Positions 37,180-45,375 of a stretch of DNA of 64,000 nucleotides are shown here, piece after piece. The first letter of the stretch is position 1; each line of letters opens with the position of its first letter. The notes below the pieces were generated by a model. It had not been told where the DNA came from and searched no databases. It was given only the letters and a program-made list of their open reading frames with translations. This stretch comes from Methanospirillum lacunae (GTDB lineage Archaea > Halobacteriota > Methanomicrobia > Methanomicrobiales > Methanospirillaceae), in NCBI RefSeq assembly GCF_003173355.1, contig NZ_QGMY01000002.1, positions 868,001 to 932,000 on the forward strand. Reading direction: 5' to 3'. A program made the position numbers and the translations under genes.

Positions 37180-38067
37180 TTATTTCCCAATCTTCATTAA
37201 AATCTCTTCAAGTGACGGATATTTTGATTCAATACGCTCTACTACTCCACCATTATTAGAAATATCAGAGGTAAGGGCATTAAGATCAGGAACAGACCGG
37301 ACTGTTGACATCCAGAGATTTCCACTTTTTTCAGTTCCAACAGGCAATGTCAAGGGACTTTCTCCAAGAAGATGGAACCATACCTCATATCTAATTGAAC
37401 CAAACTGCTCTCTAAGTTCTGGCATGGTCCCTCTGATAACAACATCTCCCTGCTTTAATATCATTACCAGATCGCAGATCTCTTCAACCTGATTGAGATT
37501 GTGTGCAGATAGGATGATAGTCTTACCGCGATTCCGCAGATCTTTAAGGTATTCAATGATGAACCGACTGGTCATCGGGTCAAGACCAGAACCAGGCTCA
37601 TCATAAACAAGGATTGCAGGATCATGAATAAGGGTTCGTGCAATTGCAACCTTTCTCTTCATGCCTTTGGATAAATTTCCAATCCGTTTCCCATCAGGAT
37701 TTAATGATAATTGGGCAAGTAATATACCGGCACGGGAATCTACTGTCTCCCGATCTAGTCCGTAAATCTCCCCAAAAAAGCGAAGGTAATCTGGAACCGT
37801 CATGGTTTCATAAAGGCGTGATTCTTCAGGAAGATAGCCGAGCTGGCACTTGACCTGCATGGGATCGGAAAGAACATCAACACCACCGATGGTAAGGCTC
37901 CCTGAATCAGGCTTAATGAGGCCTGAAAGAATCTTGAGTAGGGTGGTTTTTCCTGCACCGTTATGCCCGATAATTCCCAGGATTTGCCCTTCCTCACAGG
38001 TAAAGGATACATCGTGAAGCACAGTTGCCTCACCATACTTCCTGGAGAGATGTGACGCATTGATCAT
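37180..38067 (-). CDS. ABC transporter ATP-binding subunit
   Basis: The start is placed at the ATG at 38067, with AGGAAAAGGAAG upstream; a longer frame starts at 38091. The 295-residue protein has Walker A GHNGAGKT (about 30-37), a Q-loop 'GYLPEES', signature LSKGMKR (about 128), Walker B 'ILVYDEPGSGLD' and H-loop 'SAHN'. A C-terminal extension of about 80 residues follows. It is of the NatA/CcmA export type. It is divergent from the permease gene at 38122, leaving only 54 bases for both promoters. It should energise the two permeases on the plus strand. Confidence 0.93.
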   Translation of the reverse strand: MINASHLSRKYGEATVLHDVSFTCEEGQILGIIGHNGAGKTTLLKILSGLIKPDSGSLTIGGVDVLSDPMQVKCQLGYLPEESRLYETMTVPDYLRFFGEIYGLDRETVDSRAGILLAQLSLNPDGKRIGNLSKGMKRKVAIARTLIHDPAILVYDEPGSGLDPMTSRFIIEYLKDLRNRGKTIILSAHNLNQVEEICDLVMILKQGDVVIRGTMPELREQFGSIRYEVWFHLLGESPLTLPVGTEKSGNLWMSTVRSVPDLNALTSDISNNGGVVERIESKYPSLEEILMKIGK

Positions 38068-38121
38068 GCTTCCTTTTCCTGTACTCTGCATTCCATAAAA
38101 GATACACGACCTAGAGGACTC

Positions 38122-39978
38122 ATGATTGATATATGGTGGCGTTCAATTCTCACCATTATGCAGATGCTGCATCAGCTTTTTACCATCTCACGGTGGGAGG
38201 TCAAACGTTTCTTCACCACTATGAGCAGGGATCTGCTCCCTATTTCGGTAATACTCCTGATTCTCCTCGTCCTGGTGAGTGGATTTGCTGCACAACGCGG
38301 GATGCATCTGCAGGATGGACTGTATAGGATTGGGATTGACAGCCCAACATATCTTGAAATTATTGGAAATGATCCCAGATATACAGTTTATGATACGAGT
38401 AATCTTTATGGAGTGACCCCGCAGAAAGCAGGTACTGATCTAAAGATCCAAACAGGGACGATTCTTCGAACACCTGGAGAGAAAGGTAAAGCTGCTCAAA
38501 AAAGTTTTGAACGCGATTACCAAGCATACTCTGATAGGATATATCAACAACAAAAAGATCTTTTTGCCGCATATCCTCTCTGGATTCAAAATGAGTACGT
38601 TTCAAGTGAACTCAACTTTCTAGCAACGCAGACCGGACAGCAGATCGGTATTCCCGGGCAGGCATATAATGAGGCTCCAGAACCAGATCTTCCGGTTGAG
38701 GAAGTTACACCACCGGTCTCATCAGTTCCGGTAGATTCGGAAGAACTGCGGATGAGCCTCGCTGAACAGATGAGAAATGACCAGGAGCAGGTGAGTAGAT
38801 ATACGGGAATTTTTTCAAAGGCTGACACTACGCAGATTCCCTATAAAGTTCCCTCTCTCCTCTCTCCTCCACTTCCATTTGATACCATCATCTTCATTTT
38901 TGTCTTCATTTTTCCGCTATACTTCACATCTCAATTCTTCATGATGAGTATCATGAACGAGCGCACCCTGAGGCAGGGAGAAGCACTTATTGCCGCCCCA
39001 ATTAAACCGGAAATCCTTATTTTTGGAAAAATGTTGCCATATGCCATCGGTATGATCCTATTAGCATCTGCAATCCTGTTTGCAGTTCATACAGATATCA
39101 TAGCTATCCTGCCACTCATTCCTGTTATCTTATTCTTTCTCGCATTTGCTCTCTTTATTGGAATGGTATCCCGCAGTTTTAAAGAACTCTCATTCATCTC
39201 TATCTTCTTCTCAACAATTGCTACCTCATATCTTTTCTTTCCAAGCCTCTTTGCAAATGTTCACATTGTAAGCCTTCTTTCACCGGTCACTCTTGTTGTA
39301 TATGTAATCCAGGGAACCGGTTACACACTAATGGAGTATCTGTATGCGACTTCTCTCTTCTACCTGACAAGTTTCATTATCTTTGGTATCTGTATAAAAA
39401 ATTTCAGAGAAGAGCAACTATTTACAGAATCCAGTATGGTTTCAAAGGTAAGGCTCTATCTTGCCGGACTGATACAACCCCGTCACTGGTGGTTCTCACT
39501 TTTTATTATCGGGTTGATCAGTATACCTTTCGTTCTCATGGCCCAGATGATGTACCTGGTTCTCTTCTTTAACCTCCCAATGCCTTTTTCATTAATTTTG
39601 ATAATGTTGCTTGCTGCTTTTACTGAAGAGATGGCAAAAGGGGCTGGAATTATAGCACTTATCACTGCAATGCCAGGATTTCTAAATGCACGTATACTAG
39701 TGATTGCCTCAGCCCTCATTGCATTAGGGTTTCTTGTTGGAGAAAAATTACTCCTTTTTGTTACCATTTCGCAAATATCAGATTCCGTTTTTGGTGCAGC
39801 CCTGTTCCTGAGCATCGGAATGCTCTGGATGCCATTCCTTTTGCATACAGTTGGAGTCTGTATAACCGGAGCTTTGGTTCTATACAAAGGGCCAAAAGCG
39901 TTGCCATTTGGTCTAGCCCTTGCCACAGCAGTGCATCTTACCTATAATCTGTATATGCTCAGGGGGTGGCTTTGGTGA
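38122..39978 (+). CDS. ABC-2 permease fused to PrsW-like intramembrane protease domain
   Basis: This 618-residue protein begins with an ABC-2 permease: a first membrane helix (about 38-58), an extracytoplasmic loop of about 180 residues, then a cluster of six helices (about 255-430). Residues about 455-618 carry the four motifs of the PrsW glutamic protease family: EExxK (E502, E503, K506 in TEEMAKG), GFLVGEK, HTVG (H575) and HLTYN (H605, N609). All sit on membrane helices. ABC-2 permease domains are normally not fused to PrsW. The start has GAGG 5 bases upstream. It partners with the divergent ATPase and the next gene (GTGA overlap). The substrate and the target of the protease are unknown. 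Confidence 0.8.
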   Translation: MIDIWWRSILTIMQMLHQLFTISRWEVKRFFTTMSRDLLPISVILLILLVLVSGFAAQRGMHLQDGLYRIGIDSPTYLEIIGNDPRYTVYDTSNLYGVTPQKAGTDLKIQTGTILRTPGEKGKAAQKSFERDYQAYSDRIYQQQKDLFAAYPLWIQNEYVSSELNFLATQTGQQIGIPGQAYNEAPEPDLPVEEVTPPVSSVPVDSEELRMSLAEQMRNDQEQVSRYTGIFSKADTTQIPYKVPSLLSPPLPFDTIIFIFVFIFPLYFTSQFFMMSIMNERTLRQGEALIAAPIKPEILIFGKMLPYAIGMILLASAILFAVHTDIIAILPLIPVILFFLAFALFIGMVSRSFKELSFISIFFSTIATSYLFFPSLFANVHIVSLLSPVTLVVYVIQGTGYTLMEYLYATSLFYLTSFIIFGICIKNFREEQLFTESSMVSKVRLYLAGLIQPRHWWFSLFIIGLISIPFVLMAQMMYLVLFFNLPMPFSLILIMLLAAFTEEMAKGAGIIALITAMPGFLNARILVIASALIALGFLVGEKLLLFVTISQISDSVFGAALFLSIGMLWMPFLLHTVGVCITGALVLYKGPKALPFGLALATAVHLTYNLYMLRGWLW

Positions 39979-41045
39979 ATGTTCATAGGGTCTTGACAAT
40001 TACAAAAAAAGAACTCCGCGGACTTGCAAATGAGAAAACTATCCTGTTAGCAATCCTTCTTCAACTCTTTATAGCACTCTTCTCATCGTTTCTAATGGTA
40101 GGTCTCTCTGCAATGTATGACCCAACCACATATGGAAGTATTTCCGGAGTAAAATACGGAGTAGGAGTGGTTGGAAATGATACAATCCTGAAAGGGTTAC
40201 TTGATGAAAATCCATCATTTAAATCATATCAAATGAATCTTTCAGTGGCACTTGGGGCACTTAAGGAGAGAAAACTTGCAGCAGTAATCTGGACATCAGA
40301 AACTCCCCCGGAAAGTGTGGACCCTGTCAGCCTAACACTTTATACGATAAAAAATGATATTCAGTCAGCGGTTATCGAGGTAAAAATCAAGGAAGTATTT
40401 CTAAAATATGAGGACATCCTTCGAGATGTAAGAAGTGACCGTATTACGAAGCATCCCGTTACTATAACCTCGGCAAGACCTGTAAACTCAAACACTTTTT
40501 ACGAATTTATTTATGCCCTGTTGATACCTCTCCTTCTTTTCATGCCTGCCATCATATCAGCAGGACTGGTTATAGATCTCATAACTGAAGAATACCAGCA
40601 ACAGACAATTGATACCCTGCGTACTACCCCTGCTTCCATGAATGAGATCATATGGGGAAAGATAAGTGCCTGCATTCTTCTAGTACCGATGGAAGCAGGT
40701 CTTTGGCTTGTGCTACTAATACTGAACAGAATAAGAATCGGATCTCTTCCAGAAATCCTTCTGCAGGTTATCTTTGCCTCCTCTGCCCTCATTCTGGTCG
40801 CTGCTCTTCTGGCACTTTATTACCAGGACCGAACAAAATCACAATTTATCTTCTCAACAGCAGCTGTTATTCTTCTTCTGCTCACACTTGCATTTCCAGG
40901 AAATCCTCTCAATATTATTGCTCAACTTGCCTCTGAATCACCAGCTCCGCTCTTCTGGCCAGTTCTTTTCGTTTTTATCTGTTTCTGTATAATATTGACT
41001 CTGTTAATACGCGTAACCGTACGAAAGGCAACAGAAACATCGTAG
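39975..41045 (+). CDS. ABC-2 type permease subunit
   Basis: This product has 356 residues from the GTG at 39975, which forms GTGA with the upstream stop and has AGGGGG 8 bases before it; a GTG at 39966 is in frame. A first membrane helix lies at about 25-45. An extracytoplasmic loop of about 120 residues contains 'VGVVGNDTILKGLLDENPSF', a feature of NatB-type exporters. Five further helices follow, including 'LLIPLLLFMPAIISAGLVIDLITEE'. It is the second permease of the exporter. It has no PrsW motifs. Confidence 0.85.
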   Translation: MNVHRVLTITKKELRGLANEKTILLAILLQLFIALFSSFLMVGLSAMYDPTTYGSISGVKYGVGVVGNDTILKGLLDENPSFKSYQMNLSVALGALKERKLAAVIWTSETPPESVDPVSLTLYTIKNDIQSAVIEVKIKEVFLKYEDILRDVRSDRITKHPVTITSARPVNSNTFYEFIYALLIPLLLFMPAIISAGLVIDLITEEYQQQTIDTLRTTPASMNEIIWGKISACILLVPMEAGLWLVLLILNRIRIGSLPEILLQVIFASSALILVAALLALYYQDRTKSQFIFSTAAVILLLLTLAFPGNPLNIIAQLASESPAPLFWPVLFVFICFCIILTLLIRVTVRKATETS

Positions 41046-41108
41046 GTTATAAACAAAACCTTTCATTTTTCGATAAGTTGATGCCTGATTTATCGCATAT
41101 ACCATACA

Positions 41109-41657
41109 GTGGCTGATACATATTCATCATCTGGTTGGGCAGATCTTATCAGGGGAAGTTCACAGGGTAGGGAACTTGCCGGGTTCTGGCGTCGTTTTGC
41201 GGCATCAATCATTGATCTGATAATTCTTTGTATAATCAATGGTGTTGCCGCGGCATATCTTGGCCTTGGTGAAGGTTGGAGAATGCTCATGATGATTATT
41301 CGAAGGCAGGCAATCGTGTCAGATGATGGAATTCCTACAACATCACTTGTTCCAATGCCGGTGGCAACATGTATTCTGGTTCTCTTTATCCTTATTCCAT
41401 GGATCTATTTCGCCTCTCTCGAATCTTCACGAAACCAGGCTACACTAGGTAAGATGGCATGCAGGGTAGTCGTGTCTGACCTGCACGGAAAACCGGTCAC
41501 ATTCGCAAGGGCCACATTACGACATTTTTCTAAATTTATTTCTGGAATCTTGGTATTTACAGGATTTCTCTGTATTGGATATACAAAATACCACCAGGGT
41601 CTTCATGATGTAGTCGCAGCAACACTTGTGTGGTACCAGCGTGAAACAGTAGAATAA
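41109..41657 (+). CDS. RDD-family membrane protein
   Basis: This 182-residue protein has a GTG start at 41109. Residues about 28-50 show GFWRRFAASIIDLIIL, the defining R-D pattern of RDD (Arg then Asp-Asp-like) membrane proteins. Helices follow at about 85-105 and 150-172, and 'GKMACRVVVSDLHGKPVTFARATLRH' is the family's second motif. RDD proteins have been linked to ion or small-molecule transport, but the function is poorly known. It lies 63 bases after the ABC permease on the same strand and may be read through from it. Confidence 0.85.
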   Translation: MADTYSSSGWADLIRGSSQGRELAGFWRRFAASIIDLIILCIINGVAAAYLGLGEGWRMLMMIIRRQAIVSDDGIPTTSLVPMPVATCILVLFILIPWIYFASLESSRNQATLGKMACRVVVSDLHGKPVTFARATLRHFSKFISGILVFTGFLCIGYTKYHQGLHDVVAATLVWYQRETVE

Positions 41658-41906
41658 TTCCGATAGCATAAAAATATAAGAAAAATGAAAGCCTCACACT
41701 GGATTGATCCCTCATACTTTCTTGATAAAACATTATCGTTTCAAGATTGATTGCCTTGAATAGACTACAGACTGCTCTAATACGCGTGTTTGTAGTATTT
41801 CAGAAACCGAAAAAATGCAAACCTGATATTAAGGGATTAGGATTTCCATGACAAATACTGTAGTCAAAGAAATTCAAAAAAGGGAATACAAATATTTACA
41901 ATTTTT

Positions 41907-42293
41907 TTAAACTTTCGATGAATTCGTCGCAGCAGATACATTAATCGAACCATTGATCAGATGCTCATCAAATTCTGACTCGTTGGTTTTACTGTGGGCA
42001 ATCAGGTTTGAATCAAAATCTGATGTGTTTATTTTGCTGTGGGCTATCAAATTTGAATCAAAATCAGAAGTATTCACTGAAGCATTAATCAGATGATTAT
42101 CAAAATCTGATGTGTTGATCTTACTATGAGCAATAAGATCTGAATCAAATCCAGAAGAATTAATAGTACTGTCAGCGATCAGTTGCCTGTCAAATTCAGA
42201 AGTATTGAGCCCAACATCAGCATATACACAGACTATCCCTAGGACCAGAATAACCCCCGCACAGATACATTTTTCAACCAATCTCATAACCAT
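41907..42293 (-). CDS. Secreted tandem-repeat protein with N-x-S sequons
   Basis: This 128-residue protein has a signal peptide (to about residue 26, VCVYA) and then six tandem copies (residues 30-117) of a 14-15 residue unit, typified by NTSDFDSNLIAHSKI. Every unit begins N-x-S, the archaeal N-glycosylation sequon, and has FD, LI and S at fixed places. The tail NVSAATNSSKV adds two more sequons. No membrane anchor follows. It is probably a small, heavily glycosylated surface or secreted protein. No family is recognised. Flanks at 41658-41906 and 42294-42495 show no other gene. Confidence 0.65.
   Translation of the reverse strand: MVMRLVEKCICAGVILVLGIVCVYADVGLNTSEFDRQLIADSTINSSGFDSDLIAHSKINTSDFDNHLINASVNTSDFDSNLIAHSKINTSDFDSNLIAHSKTNESEFDEHLINGSINVSAATNSSKV
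41943..42206 (-). repeat. Tandem coding repeat, about 45-bp period, six units
   Basis: This DNA encodes the six 14-15 residue units of the secreted protein. Units four and five are almost identical at the DNA level (near 41985-42075), pointing to recent duplication, whereas the first, third and last have diverged. Units three and six are one codon shorter. Confidence 0.75.
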
Positions 42294-42495
42294 ATTATCT
42301 CTTTCTCGAAGGACAAAAGGCTATTGATATAACAGGATAAATCTGACAGAATCAGAAATTACACGAAATTATCAATTTCTTTACTCATCAGAGAATAAGC
42401 ATATCGAATAATCTGTCAAGGGGTAAGAATTGCATCATATTCGATGTATTTAATCTCAACAACATTGAAGAACATAAAGTGGCACAAAGGTTTGA

Positions 42496-42580
42496 TGCGA
42501 GGGAAGGGATTCGAACCCTTGAATTCCTGCGAAACCGGATCTTAAGTCCGGCCCATTTGGCCTGGCTTTGGTACCCTCGC
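42496..42580 (-). tRNA. tRNA-Leu (anticodon UAA)
   Basis: On the minus strand the acceptor arms GCGAGGG/CCCTCGC pair. The anticodon stem CCGGA/TCCGG encloses CTTAAGA, reading TAA. The T arm is AAGGG-TTCGAAT-CCCTT and the variable arm is long (class II). CCA is not encoded and no intron is seen. Confidence 0.96.
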
Positions 42581-42809
42581 TTCCATCATTGCAGTAATTA
42601 AATACAGACTACCAGCGCCACAGAAATGCTGTCTGTCAGATATGCCTTACCTTATACTCTTTGAAACTATTTAATTATCAGTCTCTTTTGTCATGTTCTT
42701 CATCACTAATTGCCCCATATTAAGCAACCCAGGTTCACATTGAGATCACTATCTTCCTGGTTTGTCCGAATATACTATATATTGTTCATCCTCCACCTTG
42801 ACAAGACAG

Positions 42810-43799
42810 ATGGAACTACGAGGCTGGGTCGAACTCGACGGAATTGTTCTTTCAACCGATGAAATCTCATCTATACTAAATGAGGAACCTGAAAAGATAT
42901 CTTCATTTGGAGGAGAATTCTTCCTGAAATGGAATTCCTGTAGTGCACGTGATCATTATGGGATTATTCCAGGAGATTGTCCCGCAGGGGAAGTCTGGTG
43001 CAATGGGAGGAAGATCAGGACCATTGAACCAGAATCACGATCTTTGGATCTCCACGCCGCAATCGTTGATTCAATCAAGATGAGATCCAAAGAAGGTGTG
43101 ACCGCTTTATCCGGGGGAGTTGACTCAGCACTTGTTGCTGCCCTTGCACAAAAACCCTGTATCTCTGTTGGTGTTCAGGATTCACACGACCTGAAACGGG
43201 CTGCAATAGTAGCAGGAGAATTAAATCTCCCACTTGAGATCAGAACTGTCACCCCCGGTGAGATAGAAGAAACCCTTCCAAAGGTAATGAAAATCCTCAA
43301 AGATCCAACACCGGTTGATCTCGCCATTGCAACTACCCTTTTCTTTGTTTCCGAGACAGCCCACGATCAAGGTTACGAGAGAATTCTAACGGGTCAGGGA
43401 GCTGATGAGGTCTTTGGCGGGTACTCAAGATATCTTGGGAAGAATGAAGAGGAACTTATCAATACTTTTTCTACAGATTTTTCATCTCTGTCCAGACAGG
43501 GTATACGTGATCAGACTATTGCCGGGTATCACGATACCTGGCTCTCGATGCCATATCTAGACATCAGAGTAGTATGCGCTGCATCAACTATTCCTGTGAC
43601 AGAGAAGGTCAGTGAGGGAATTAGAAAAAGACCTCTCAGAGAGATTGCAGCCAAATATCTCTCATCTGATACCGCATATTATGAGAAAAAAGCTATGCAA
43701 TATGGAACAGGGATCTGGAAAGAAATAAAACGTCTTGCAAGGCAGAACGGTTATCAGAACTCAGTTTCAGATTACATGCACCATATCAGGAAGGCATAA
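42810..43799 (+). CDS. Asparagine synthase-like ATP pyrophosphatase
   Basis: The product has 329 residues from the ATG at 42810 (MELRGWVELDG). A TTG at 42762 is in frame, but ACTATATATT at 42774-42783 looks like the TATA box, so I prefer the later start. The short N-terminal part (about 1-85) is a reduced remnant of the glutaminase-like domain without an N-terminal Cys, so it should not hydrolyse glutamine. The C-terminal synthase domain has the PP-loop LSGGVDSAL (about 104-112) and 'TGQGADEVFGGYSRYL'. It would adenylate a carboxylate, possibly aspartate, or another substrate, using ammonia. It stands just before gatCAB, the tRNA-dependent route to Asn and Gln. Confidence 0.78.
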   Translation: MELRGWVELDGIVLSTDEISSILNEEPEKISSFGGEFFLKWNSCSARDHYGIIPGDCPAGEVWCNGRKIRTIEPESRSLDLHAAIVDSIKMRSKEGVTALSGGVDSALVAALAQKPCISVGVQDSHDLKRAAIVAGELNLPLEIRTVTPGEIEETLPKVMKILKDPTPVDLAIATTLFFVSETAHDQGYERILTGQGADEVFGGYSRYLGKNEEELINTFSTDFSSLSRQGIRDQTIAGYHDTWLSMPYLDIRVVCAASTIPVTEKVSEGIRKRPLREIAAKYLSSDTAYYEKKAMQYGTGIWKEIKRLARQNGYQNSVSDYMHHIRKA

Positions 43800-43805
43800 A
43801 TATCC

Positions 43806-44075
43806 ATGGTAAATTCAGAAGACGTCAGAAAGATTGCTAAACTTGCCGACATCGGAGTTGATGACGGCGAAATTGAAGAGTTTACATCCCAGTGCTCAGA
43901 AATTCTCACATACTTCGAGATGCTTGATACCCTCCCTCAGGGAAAAGGAGTAGATCGTGGTCTCATCAATATTTTCAGAGAAGATGAGGTCACAGATTCT
44001 TTGAGCCAGGAAGAAGCACTCAAAAATGCAAAGGAAACCGAAAACGGTTATTTCAAGGCACCGAGGGTGATGTAA
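43806..44075 (+). CDS. gatC: Asp/Glu-tRNA amidotransferase subunit C
   Basis: GatC has 89 residues. It stabilises and assembles the GatA-GatB pair. 'EDVRKIAKLADIGVDDGEIEEF' opens the protein and 'ILTYFEMLDTLP' follows, the two conserved helices; the C-terminus 'ENGYFKAPRVM' is the family's GatA-wrapping belt. The gene begins 6 bases after the synthase stop and ends 1 base before gatA. In archaea GatCAB makes Asn-tRNA (with GatDE for Gln), which agrees with no AsnRS gene in view. Confidence 0.95.
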   Translation: MVNSEDVRKIAKLADIGVDDGEIEEFTSQCSEILTYFEMLDTLPQGKGVDRGLINIFREDEVTDSLSQEEALKNAKETENGYFKAPRVM

Positions 44076-44076
44076 T

Positions 44077-45375
44077 ATGTCAAAAAAACTCACCTTCTCA
44101 ATTTCTGATACCATCAATGCCTTCATCACCACCATTCCGGAAATTGAATACACTGACGGGAATCTGAGCGGAACAACCGTAGCAATAAAAGACAATATTT
44201 CAACGAAAGGAATAGAGACAACCTGCGCCTCAAAAATTTTGAGAGGATATATCCCACCCTATGATGCTCATGTAGTATCGCTTCTTAAATCAGCAGGAGC
44301 TGCCATCGTAGGCAAGACAAATATGGATGAATTTGGGATGGGCACAACGACTGAGAATAGTGCCTTTGGTCCCACACTCAACCCATGTGACAATAACAGG
44401 GTACCTGGCGGTTCATCAGGAGGCTCTGCAGCAGCGATAGCGGCCGGGTACTGTGATATGGCACTAGGTTCAGATACTGGTGGTTCAATCAGGTGTCCAG
44501 CTGCGTTTTGTGGAATAGTCGGCCTGAAACCAAGTTATGGAAGAGTCTCCCGGTACGGACTTATTGCATATGCAAATTCTCTTGAACAGATTGGCCCAAT
44601 GGCAAAGGATGTCACCGGAGTATCACGTCTCTTCTCAGTAATTGCCGGACATGACAAACGGGATTCAACCTCGGTAGACAGACCTTACACCCATACACCG
44701 GACCCTTCAATCAAAGGTCTTCGTATCGGTCTTCCATCCGAGTTTTTTGGTGAAGGAGTCGATCCTAAAGTTGCTGATACGGTCAAACAGGCAATATCTA
44801 CTCTCGAAAAAGCCGGTGCAGAGGCTGTACCCTGCTCCATGCCATCTATGAGTCATGCCCTGGCGGCCTACTATGTTATCTGTACCAGTGAAGCCTCGTC
44901 AAACCTTGCACGATTTGATGGGATTAGATATGGTCCGGGTGGAGATCTTCGAAAGAGTTGGCATGAAGAATTTTCTGATAGAAGACAGGAACGGTTTGGA
45001 AAGGAAGTTAGAAGAAGAATAATTCTTGGAACTTTTTCTCTCGCAGCCGGATACTTTGGAAGATATTACCAGAAGGCACAGACCGCCAGACAGATGGTTC
45101 GTGATGATTTTACAAGGCTATTCAAGGAAGTGGATCTTGTTGCAGGTCCAACGATGCCATCTATCGCTTTCAAACTAAAAGAAAAGTCAGACCCTCTGCA
45201 AATGTACCTTTCAGATATTCTGACTGTGCCAGCGAATCTTGCGGGCGTTCCAGCCATATCAGTACCCTGTGGAAAGGTTGATGGTATGCCTGTTGGACTC
45301 CAGCTCATTGGAAAGCACTTCGAGGACGAGAAAGTTATTGATGCTGCATTTGCATACGAGCAGGAGGCAGCCTGA
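44077..45375 (+). CDS. gatA: Asp/Glu-tRNA amidotransferase subunit A
   Basis: This 432-residue amidase-signature protein releases ammonia from glutamine or asparagine. The Ser-cisSer-Lys triad can be placed: K38 in AIKDNIS, S113 in GGSSGGS and S137 in SDTGGSIR, with the usual 24-residue spacing. 'GLKPSYGRVSRYGLIAY' follows as in the family. It is slightly shorter than bacterial GatA (about 485), typical of archaea. The stop TGA shares its last base with the gatB ATG (TGATG), so the two are translationally coupled. Confidence 0.97.
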   Translation: MSKKLTFSISDTINAFITTIPEIEYTDGNLSGTTVAIKDNISTKGIETTCASKILRGYIPPYDAHVVSLLKSAGAAIVGKTNMDEFGMGTTTENSAFGPTLNPCDNNRVPGGSSGGSAAAIAAGYCDMALGSDTGGSIRCPAAFCGIVGLKPSYGRVSRYGLIAYANSLEQIGPMAKDVTGVSRLFSVIAGHDKRDSTSVDRPYTHTPDPSIKGLRIGLPSEFFGEGVDPKVADTVKQAISTLEKAGAEAVPCSMPSMSHALAAYYVICTSEASSNLARFDGIRYGPGGDLRKSWHEEFSDRRQERFGKEVRRRIILGTFSLAAGYFGRYYQKAQTARQMVRDDFTRLFKEVDLVAGPTMPSIAFKLKEKSDPLQMYLSDILTVPANLAGVPAISVPCGKVDGMPVGLQLIGKHFEDEKVIDAAFAYEQEAA

